Source: Psychrobacillus psychrodurans | GTDB taxonomy: Bacteria; Bacillota; Bacilli; Bacillales_A; Planococcaceae | Direction: 5' to 3' (one strand) | Assembly (NCBI RefSeq): GCF_027563345.1 | Contig: NZ_JAMKBK010000008.1 | Length of the DNA stretch: 64,000 bases | Shown here: positions 57,715-64,000 of the stretch, piece after piece | Position numbering within the stretch: the stretch's first letter is position 1 | Layout: every line of letters begins with the position of its first letter | Made by a program: the position numbers and the translations under genes | The notes under the pieces: generated by a model | What the model was told of the DNA's origin: nothing | Database searches by the model: none | The model's input: the letters and a program-made list of their open reading frames with translations, nothing else

Positions 57715-59844
57715 ATGACAGGCTTGTCCAAAATAGTGACACGTCACTATAAGTTGATTTTGGGTATTTGGTTACTTTTATTTGCACTCTTAGCTGTATT
57801 GGCTATTCGTCTACCTGGCCTATTAGAAGGTGATGGATTTAGTACAGACGGAGAACATGCCGAAGTGATGGACGAATTAACGAAAACATTTGATTTTCCA
57901 GCTGAGTCCCTATTTGTAGTTTTTGATCAAACGTCCAATAGTACGATCGAACAAACGTTAAAGGAGATAGAACAATTGGAACTTGCAGAATCTATCCAGT
58001 CTCCTTTAACGGATGATTCTTTATATAAAGATCATGTTGCCTATGCAATGCTTCATTTCGACTCCGATGCTGATATGACAAGTGCGGTTGATGACATCAG
58101 AGAAGCTATTGACGGAGAGCAAGGCGTTACGTTAACTGGTGGTGCAGCTATTAACAAAGACATTAATAGTGCCAGTCAAAAAGACTTAGCTAGTGCTGAG
58201 GCAATAGGCTTACCGATAGCTATAGTCGTATTACTACTTGCTTTTGGTAGCGTCGTCGCAGCCTTTATCCCACTTGCAGTAGGAATTGTGACGGTGGTTT
58301 CTGCATTTGGAGTGATGACCTTATTTAGTGAAGCGATGGATTTATCCATTTTTGTTATGAATATTATTCCAATGCTTGGATTGGCATTAAGTATTGATTT
58401 TGCCCTGTTACTCATTAATCGATACAAAGAGGAGTTAGCAAATCATTCGATAACCGAAGCTGTACAGACTGCTATTCAAACAGCCGGGAGGTCCATTATA
58501 TTTTCAGCGCTATGTGTATTTATTGGTTTAGGAGCAATGCTTGTCATGCAAGTAGAGATATTCCAAAACATCGCACTCGGCGGAATGCTAGTCGTGACGA
58601 TTGCAGTACTTTCGTCTGTTACCCTACTCCCTGCTTTATTAATGCTATTAAAAGACCGTATAAACAAATGGACAATTATTCGTGTTAAGCCAGGTGCTAC
58701 AACTAGATGGCGTAATTTCGCTTCTTTCGTTATGAAACGTCCCGTGACATTGATACTTGTAGCACTTATTGTGTTAGGTATTGGTATAATTCCCGTAAAG
58801 AATATGGAATTGACTATTCCTCAGGTGGATTCACTGCCAGAGTCATATGATTCTAGACAAGCGTATGAATTGATGGACAAACAGTTTGGTTTAGGGGAAC
58901 AATCCACGGTTTATATGATTGCAGAACGCCCAGATGGTTGGGATAGTACTGCTGGATTAGAGGACATAAAGAATATAGAAGACAAACTACTTGCAGATAA
59001 TGATGTCTTGTCGGTTGACACTATTTTCACAGCAAGCGAGATCCCAACTGTAGAGCAATGGGAACAAAGCCTATCTGTGCCAGAAGTCGAGGTACAACTA
59101 ACTCCTTTAATGGATACATTTGTTCAAGACAATAAGTTACTAGTACCTGTGTCCCTAAACTTAAACGGTTCTTCTAATGAAGCACAAGACTGGGTACGAG
59201 AATGGTCAGAAAAAGAGTTAGGAGTCGACTTTAAGCTAGGGGGTCAACCTAAATTTAACCAAGAAATTTTCGATGAGATATTCGATAAAGTAGGATGGTT
59301 ATTAGCAATTATTTTAGGCTCTACTTTTATCATCTTAATGATTGCATTTCGTTCTATTCTAATACCTTTGAAAGCGATTATTATGAATATCATAGGTTTA
59401 GCTTCCACCTTTGGAATTCTCGTATATATATTCCAATATGGACATTTTGGAATTGAAGAGACCACGATTGCATTAATAATTCCTGTTATTGTGTTTAGTC
59501 TCGTATTTGGCTTAAGTATGGACTATGAGGTATTTTTAATCTCTCGTATACAGGAAGAGTATTTAAAGCATCAAAACAATACATTAGCAACGGTTGATGG
59601 TTTGACTTCGACGAGTAAAATTATTACTTCTGCCGCTTTAATCATGATTGTTATTACGGGTGCCTTTGCGTTTACAGACGTAATGCCTGTTAAGCAAATT
59701 GGGGTAGGTATAGCAATTGCAGTAGCAATTGATGCGTCTATCATTAGATTATTACTTGTTCCAAGTTTAATGAAGCTTTTCGGCAAATGGAACTGGTGGC
59801 TTCCTTTTAGAAAAGGACCGTATAAAGCGAAAAAACTACATTAA
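57715..59844 (+). CDS. MMPL/RND-family exporter (YdfJ-like)
   Basis: A 709-residue membrane protein made of two similar halves. Each half has one helix (about 14-34 and 345-365), an extracytoplasmic domain, and five helices with the MMPL core (ALSIDFALLLINRYKEEL in half 1, GLSMDYEVFLISRIQEEY in half 2; the Asp/Tyr pair relays protons). Homologues export lipids or drugs; in B. subtilis ydfJ is under the YdfHI two-component system, which is not present here. The start is ATG 57715, 6 bases after AGGAGG; an earlier ATG-started frame lacks a ribosome site. Confidence 0.88.
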   Translation: MTGLSKIVTRHYKLILGIWLLLFALLAVLAIRLPGLLEGDGFSTDGEHAEVMDELTKTFDFPAESLFVVFDQTSNSTIEQTLKEIEQLELAESIQSPLTDDSLYKDHVAYAMLHFDSDADMTSAVDDIREAIDGEQGVTLTGGAAINKDINSASQKDLASAEAIGLPIAIVVLLLAFGSVVAAFIPLAVGIVTVVSAFGVMTLFSEAMDLSIFVMNIIPMLGLALSIDFALLLINRYKEELANHSITEAVQTAIQTAGRSIIFSALCVFIGLGAMLVMQVEIFQNIALGGMLVVTIAVLSSVTLLPALLMLLKDRINKWTIIRVKPGATTRWRNFASFVMKRPVTLILVALIVLGIGIIPVKNMELTIPQVDSLPESYDSRQAYELMDKQFGLGEQSTVYMIAERPDGWDSTAGLEDIKNIEDKLLADNDVLSVDTIFTASEIPTVEQWEQSLSVPEVEVQLTPLMDTFVQDNKLLVPVSLNLNGSSNEAQDWVREWSEKELGVDFKLGGQPKFNQEIFDEIFDKVGWLLAIILGSTFIILMIAFRSILIPLKAIIMNIIGLASTFGILVYIFQYGHFGIEETTIALIIPVIVFSLVFGLSMDYEVFLISRIQEEYLKHQNNTLATVDGLTSTSKIITSAALIMIVITGAFAFTDVMPVKQIGVGIAIAVAIDASIIRLLLVPSLMKLFGKWNWWLPFRKGPYKAKKLH

Positions 59845-59880
59845 TATCTTCTGTCAGAATGTTATCCTGAAGCACCGCAA

Positions 59881-59919
59881 AAAGCCAAGCATAGAAAATT
59901 CTGCTTGGCTTTGTTTTTT
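59881..59919 (+). terminator. Terminator of the MMPL gene
   Basis: AAAGCCAAGCA (59881-59891) pairs with TGCTTGGCTTT (59902-59912), followed by G and T's. It also faces the convergent mhqD gene. Confidence 0.9.
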
Positions 59920-59923
59920 GTTT

Positions 59924-60529
59924 TTAGAATTTCAATTGATACCATTGTTTTGCTGCTTGCACTTCGTCTTGGGTTAGTTGATGACCATATGCATGCCAGT
60001 AAAGCTCTACCATTGCACCTGCTTCTTGCAATAAGTTCTGTAGCTCCTCTGATTCTGTTGCGGGGCACATATGATCATTTTTACCTGCTCCGATAAATAC
60101 AGGAGTTTTTGACATCCTTGGTAGCTCTACACCACGTCTTGGAACCATTGGGTGATGTAGAATCGCACCGTTCAGCACATTTTTATATTCGAATAAAAGA
60201 TTCGCAGCAATATTAGCACCGTTTGAATAACCAATTGCCACTACATTGTCTCGATCAAATTCATAGTTTTCTGCTGCTTCATCGATAAAGCTTTTCAATT
60301 CCACCGTTCTAACCTGTAAATCTTCTAGATCAAAGACCCCTTCTGCTAAGCGTTTGAAAAATCGTGGCATCCCATTTTCTAATACATTTCCACGTACACT
60401 CAAAATATTAGCAGATATATCTATTTCTTTTCCGAGACCCACTAAATCATGCTCATTTCCACCTGTGCCGTGTAAAAGTAATAGTGTCGGTCTGGAAGAA
60501 TCCTCACCTTTGTAAAAAACATGATTCAT
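59924..60529 (-). CDS. mhqD: Alpha/beta hydrolase (carboxylesterase) MhqD
   Basis: A 201-residue serine hydrolase. LLLLHGTGGNEHDL (17-30) supplies the oxyanion loop, GYSNGAN (100-106) the nucleophile Ser102, and Asp152 (GKNDHMCP) and His183 (AYGHQLT) complete the triad. Segments such as SVRGNVLENGMPRFFKRLAEGVFD and HHPMVPRRG closely follow B. subtilis MhqD, part of the quinone/diamide detoxification regulon. The start is ATG 60529, 7 bases after AAGGGAG. A palindrome matching the MhqR operator lies directly upstream (60546-60569), which strongly supports the assignment. The mhqNOP, mhqA and mhqR genes are not in the window. Confidence 0.88.
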   Translation of the reverse strand: MNHVFYKGEDSSRPTLLLLHGTGGNEHDLVGLGKEIDISANILSVRGNVLENGMPRFFKRLAEGVFDLEDLQVRTVELKSFIDEAAENYEFDRDNVVAIGYSNGANIAANLLFEYKNVLNGAILHHPMVPRRGVELPRMSKTPVFIGAGKNDHMCPATESEELQNLLQEAGAMVELYWHAYGHQLTQDEVQAAKQWYQLKF

Positions 60530-60545
60530 GCTATAACTCCCTTTC

Positions 60546-60569
60546 AATTATCTTGAATTTGAGATAATT
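60546..60569 (-). promoter_or_regulatory. MhqR operator
   Basis: AATTATCT (60546-60553) and AGATAATT (60562-60569) flank TGAATTTG. The inner 16 bases ATCTTGAATTTGAGAT differ at two positions from ATCTCGAATTCGAGAT, the MhqR consensus as I recall it. It lies only 17 bases before the mhqD start, so a bound repressor would block the transcript start. Confidence 0.78.
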
Positions 60570-60586
60570 ATAACGGATGCATATTT

Positions 60587-61627
60587 CTAGGTCAAATATT
60601 TAGTTTCTTCTTCATATGAAAGAATGAATTTTAGACGCTCCGGTTCATCCACACGAATAGCAAATTCGGTTATGCTCTTTTTCATCCCCATAAACATTGT
60701 CATCTCAACTGGTCTTCCAAGGTGTATAACAGCCTGGGGTTCAACAGGCTCAAAATCTTTATAAATAAATCGTATTGTATCTTTACTCGGAATTCTTCCT
60801 CCCCATTCTATCACTTTAATCGCCTGGAGAGGCACTACAATTCTTTTGGTAAGTCCTTGCGAAATGTATAGCTTTCCGTTTTTAATCTCCAAAGGATGTA
60901 ATTTCATAATTTGAATTTCAGCCATAAAGAAGAACACCGAATAGATATTAAACATTAATAGAACAATTGATAGTACAAGTGATTTATCATGTAACCACCA
61001 ATGGATTCCAATTGTTTCAATGACAATCGCATGAATCAGCATCATATGGAGAGCTATTGCACTTGTTTTTTTATGCATTGTTACAACCCCTGCATGATTA
61101 GGAGCTTTCTTCTTCCATGTAAAAAAAGCATAATACATCATTAGAAATTCAGACATCACAACCCGAACTAATATATTTTTTGTCACTACTTTTTCAACTG
61201 AGGGGAGTAAGCTGAATAATGCTCCTTCATTCACTTTTTTCATTTGCAATCTAATTTTGGGTATTTTCAAAATTACTAAAAAAATTAAAGCAAGTTCTGC
61301 AGTTATTAGAAGTATCTCTATAGTGACGCCAGCGTAAAGTATTCCACTATACGGAATGAACAATTCGTCAGGTATGAGTATTTTTGCTATCAATAAACCA
61401 CCTACGATAATTCCAATAGTTTGCTTGATAGATAATTTAAAGGCTGCATACATTAAAAACGGCACTATAATGGCTAAATCGATTAACGATCCTACTACAG
61501 CACCAGTATTTAGTTGTAGAGAAAAAAAGTCTTGAACAGTGGATTGATAAATAAGAAAGTTGGTAGATAAAACTAGGAAAAGTAGAGCAACTGCTACGTT
61601 TGCATACTTGGTTTTACGATAAATCAT
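60587..61627 (-). CDS. Polytopic membrane protein of unknown function
   Basis: I cannot assign a family with confidence. The product has 346 residues: about eight membrane helices between residues 10 and 245, then a soluble tail of about 100 residues with beta-rich character (IKNGKLYISQGLTKRIVVPLQAIKVIEWGG.., AVIHLGRPVEMTMFMG), like a PH-type domain placed after a membrane part. In the middle, SEFLMMYYAFFTWKK and a His-containing helix (ALHMMLIHAIVIETIGIHWWLH) stand out. Similar Bacillales proteins are sometimes labelled carotene monooxygenase without support. The start is ATG 61627 behind GGAGGG. It is monocistronic. Confidence 0.65.
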   Translation of the reverse strand: MIYRKTKYANVAVALLFLVLSTNFLIYQSTVQDFFSLQLNTGAVVGSLIDLAIIVPFLMYAAFKLSIKQTIGIIVGGLLIAKILIPDELFIPYSGILYAGVTIEILLITAELALIFLVILKIPKIRLQMKKVNEGALFSLLPSVEKVVTKNILVRVVMSEFLMMYYAFFTWKKKAPNHAGVVTMHKKTSAIALHMMLIHAIVIETIGIHWWLHDKSLVLSIVLLMFNIYSVFFFMAEIQIMKLHPLEIKNGKLYISQGLTKRIVVPLQAIKVIEWGGRIPSKDTIRFIYKDFEPVEPQAVIHLGRPVEMTMFMGMKKSITEFAIRVDEPERLKFILSYEEETKYLT

Positions 61628-61722
61628 CAAATCCCTCCTTTTGTATCCTTTCTTAAATTATATATATATTTTTATTTTAAAATCTACACTAACTTTCTAA
61701 ATAGTAGCACAATTTCATGTCC

Positions 61723-61754
61723 AAAAAAGCCACTCCCTTATTCCAGGAGTGGCT
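61723..61754 (-). terminator. Terminator of the MFS efflux gene
   Basis: AGCCACTCC (61729-61737) pairs with GGAGTGGCT (61746-61754), followed by T's on the minus strand. Confidence 0.9.
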
Positions 61755-61758
61755 ACTG

Positions 61759-62931
61759 TTAAGCTATTTTCTTCGTACCCTTCCATAAAATAGAACCAAT
61801 TGTCGTTGCTACTAATACGACTAGCCCTAGTATGAAAGGATATATAATATTCACATCATATAATATTCCAGCAAGCAATGGACCTAATACATTTCCAATA
61901 CTCATATAAGCATTGTTCATACCCATTGCAAATCCTTGTTCGTTTCCAGCTAATTTAGAAATTAAAGTTGTTAACACTGGACGCAATATTGAAGTCGAAA
62001 GGAAAATTATCATTGTAATGACAAAGAAAAATGCATAGCTCGATACTAAAATAGAAAGCAAGAAACCAAACGCTGCAACACCTAAAAAGATTCTCAACAC
62101 GTTTGCTTCCCCAAAACGACGAACAACTTTATCCACCACGAACAATTGGATAATTACACTGACAATCCCAGTTCCCGTGATCATCCAGGCAATGTCCTGT
62201 GGGGATGCGACAAACTGATCATCTACAAAAAGACCTAGAACGGATTCATAGGCAAGTAACCCAAAACTCATCACCAGCGTAATAACGAGCGGGATGAAGT
62301 AAGGCTTTTTAAATGATTGAGCAATTTCTTTTACCATCGGTTCTGATTTACCCTCAGGAACACTTACATCCGCTGGCTTACTTTCCTTTAGAACTAAAGT
62401 GGAAAAGATAACAGCTACAACACCTACTAATGCAGAAACGAGAAGGGGCATTTTCAGTCCGTATTCCGCTAAAAACCCACCAATCCCAGGTCCTACTACT
62501 ATACCTAAAGACATAGCAGCAGATATTAAACTATTACCTTTTGCACGCTGATCCATTGAAGTAATATCCGCCACGTATGCAAAAATAGCCGGAACTAATA
62601 ACGCCGCACCAACTCCGCCAATAACACGAGAAACATACAGAATACCTATAGAATCTGAGAAGTAAAATACAAACATAGATAAAGCAAGTCCACTCAGACC
62701 AGCAATAATCATAATTCTTCTCCCGTATTTATCTGCCCATTTACCTGCAATTGGAGACATCACAAGCTGTGCTCCAGCAAATATTGATATCATTAGGCCA
62801 GCTGCTATCCCACCTTGATCAATAGATTTTAAATAGGCTGGTAAAATGGGAATAATAATACCAAAACTCCCTATCGCTATAAACATATTAATCATTAATA
62901 CAAATAATTTCTTTCTTTGATCGTTCGTCAT
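61759..62931 (-). CDS. MFS multidrug efflux pump (Bmr/NorA type)
   Basis: A 390-residue, 12-helix antiporter of the DHA1 group. KWADKYGRRIMI is motif A after helix 2, SRVIGGVGAALLVPA motif B in helix 4 and SLGIVVGPGIGGFLAEYG motif C in helix 5, the antiporter motif of Bmr, Blt and NorA. It probably exports cationic drugs or a natural metabolite by proton exchange. The start is ATG 62931, 8 bases after AAAGAGG. No regulator gene is adjacent. The upstream 298-base gap (62932-63229) shows only a weak hairpin (AACCGA 63182-63187 with TCGGTT 63215-63220) that may end the next transcript. Confidence 0.85.
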   Translation of the reverse strand: MTNDQRKKLFVLMINMFIAIGSFGIIIPILPAYLKSIDQGGIAAGLMISIFAGAQLVMSPIAGKWADKYGRRIMIIAGLSGLALSMFVFYFSDSIGILYVSRVIGGVGAALLVPAIFAYVADITSMDQRAKGNSLISAAMSLGIVVGPGIGGFLAEYGLKMPLLVSALVGVVAVIFSTLVLKESKPADVSVPEGKSEPMVKEIAQSFKKPYFIPLVITLVMSFGLLAYESVLGLFVDDQFVASPQDIAWMITGTGIVSVIIQLFVVDKVVRRFGEANVLRIFLGVAAFGFLLSILVSSYAFFFVITMIIFLSTSILRPVLTTLISKLAGNEQGFAMGMNNAYMSIGNVLGPLLAGILYDVNIIYPFILGLVVLVATTIGSILWKGTKKIA

Positions 62932-63229
62932 CTCATACCTCTTTCTTCCACAATAGTAATACATAAGCAATAGATTAACATGATTTATCCACTTAAGTAA
63001 ACAAAGCTAACTTATACCCAATGGAAATCGGCGGCTAATATCTTCTGTTTACTTATTTATTCAATAAACTCCTCAAACGTAAACTAGAATTACTAGTTAA
63101 AATTTATACTCTTCTTAAAAGGAACCTTAATATTAGATACACTTAGCCAATAAAAATGCAAGCTTCCCAACAGAGTAAAAAAACCGATGTAACGAGAGTG
63201 TCATCTACGCTATTTCGGTTCTTTTGTTA

Positions 63230-63607
63230 TTATTCATTTATCTTTTCAATCGTCTTGGCTGTTCCTTTAGAAGGATATGATTCATCAAGCTCGGTATATC
63301 CAACCTTCACTTCATCATATGACTTTAATGAATTACGCTGATCCATGGTCAAAGAAAACCAGGTGGCATCATTACCAGATTCCAGTGCTTCTTCCACCGA
63401 CATATTCTTCGCCTCACCAACCGATAAGCCACCAATTACTAAAATGGAGGTATCTTGGATATCAATAATAACTCCTTCTATGTAATCTGTTGGTTGTTGT
63501 GGTTGAGTTGGATTATCCTCAAAAAACTGCATAATAAAATAAAAGCTCGCACCAATCGCAACTAATACAATAGCAATCAGTATTCCTACAGTATACTTTC
63601 CCTTCAT
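63230..63607 (-). CDS. DUF3221 membrane-anchored protein
   Basis: A 125-residue protein: one helix at 7-27 (VGILIAIVLVAIGASFYFIM), a Pro/Gln-rich linker (NPTQPQQPTD), then an OB-like small domain with YIEGVIIDIQDTSILVIGG, WFSLTMDQRNSLKSYDEVKVGY and ESYPSKGTAKTIEKI, the DUF3221 pattern common in Bacillales. Its function is unknown; it is probably on the outer face of the membrane. The start is ATG 63607 behind AAGGAGG, which overlaps the stop region of the preceding gene, so the two are co-transcribed. Confidence 0.8.
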   Translation of the reverse strand: MKGKYTVGILIAIVLVAIGASFYFIMQFFEDNPTQPQQPTDYIEGVIIDIQDTSILVIGGLSVGEAKNMSVEEALESGNDATWFSLTMDQRNSLKSYDEVKVGYTELDESYPSKGTAKTIEKINE

Positions 63608-63620
63608 TATAAGAACCTCC

Positions 63621-64000
63621 TTATCTTTTGCTATCTAGGCGGAAGCCCTCTTCTAAAAGATAAGTTTTTGCTTCGCTATAAGAACCAAAGCTTTCCTCTA
63701 AATTATACCCGTGATAGATATTCCATAATGTATCTTCTTGTAATAGCGTTAACTTAGAATTTTCTTTGTTTTTCCAAACTTCCTCTACTTCTTCGTCCTG
63801 TGGCTCTTCTTCCTCTGTTGAAAGATAAGTAATCGAGTCTTTAATAATACTTCTAAGCTCATCAGCAGAAGCTTCCCGAATATTTAATAACCCTTTATCG
63901 TCAGCTGCTTCATATTGCGGAAGATCACCTACGTAAACAAAGCCATTTCCATTCGGATGAAGATGATAAACAACAGTTGTTTTTTCATATAAACTCTTTT
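63621..64000 (-). CDS. Acidic hypothetical protein, C-terminal part (5' cut by window)
   Basis: The frame is open from the right edge to TAA at 63621-63623, giving 125 residues of a longer protein. Visible are VVYHLHPNGNGFVYVGDLPQYE, an acidic stretch around STEEEEPQDEEVEEVW, and a C-terminal SYSEAKTYLLEEGFRL. I do not recognise the family. It is followed after 13 bases by the DUF3221 gene, whose ribosome site lies at its end. Confidence 0.7.
   Translation of the reverse strand, partial: KSLYEKTTVVYHLHPNGNGFVYVGDLPQYEAADDKGLLNIREASADELRSIIKDSITYLSTEEEEPQDEEVEEVWKNKENSKLTLLQEDTLWNIYHGYNLEESFGSYSEAKTYLLEEGFRLDSKR

Noticed and set aside
1..64000. rRNA, tRNA, prophage or complete insertion sequence
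   Set aside because: I looked for tRNA clover-leaf CCA ends, conserved rRNA blocks, integrase or transposase reading frames and phage modules on both strands and found none.

Overview
The window is low-GC Firmicute DNA. Gene content and order point to the order Bacillales, and the many TTG/GTG starts behind strong purine-rich ribosome sites fit. The yclNOPQ, ytrA-like, yuaF-floT, ykaA-pit, sigV-rsiV, nsrR/hmp and niaP loci look like Bacillus subtilis relatives, while the intergenic repeats suggest a Planococcaceae-like genus such as Psychrobacillus or Lysinibacillus. The genus is an inference. I see 62 protein genes, two of them cut by the window ends. I found no rRNA, tRNA, CRISPR array or intact insertion sequence.

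Layout. 1-2.4 kb: end of an ABC exporter, then an NprR/PlcR-type peptide-sensing regulator overlapping a 40-residue exported peptide gene, then a DUF4288 gene. 2.4-8.5 kb: a heterodimeric ABC exporter with its PadR regulator, a FAD/Rieske oxidoreductase, and a DUF2500 gene behind a sigma-W-type promoter. 8.6-14.8 kb: amino-acid symporter, DsbA-like protein, pyrophosphatase, divergent nsrR/hmp, and a GNAT enzyme. 15-22 kb: a second DNA clamp gene (dnaN paralogue), an alkyladenine glycosylase, a CoA transferase, niaP, and thrCB without hom. 22-29.6 kb: a zinc transporter, HmoA-like protein, UDG and PAP2 genes, and a Fur-controlled petrobactin-type uptake operon. 29.7-42 kb: a lipoprotein, dtpT, an ABC exporter, hflX, an acyl-CoA synthetase, nhaC and a methyltransferase. 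42-50.3 kb: a repeat-rich stretch holding two ABC systems, sigV-rsiV and a PCYCGC lipoprotein. 50.3-64 kb: fumC, an HD-GYP protein, floT/yuaF, phosphate transport, a pentapeptide protein, MMPL and MFS pumps, mhqD and a DUF3221 protein.

Two regulatory themes stand out. First, four promoters have the AAC...CGT spacing of extracytoplasmic-function sigma factors. They lie before the DUF2500 gene, the DUF6612 lipoprotein, sigV-rsiV and yuaF-floT, so this one window carries a cell-envelope stress regulon and one of its sigma factors. Second, several genes sit behind strong palindromes that fit a named regulator: PadR, NsrR, NiaR, Fur, a YtrA-type GntR and MhqR. One double palindrome has no obvious regulator.

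The most unusual material is (a) the regulator/peptide pair with matching operator-like elements at two promoters; (b) three unrelated short motifs (GCAAGTAA, GGGCT, CATTCTAG), each repeated with a 21-bp period just outside transcription units; and (c) a three-copy intergenic element of 125-150 bp ending in a hairpin whose sequence changes while its pairing is kept. Two further dispersed repeat families occupy 42.6-50.3 kb.
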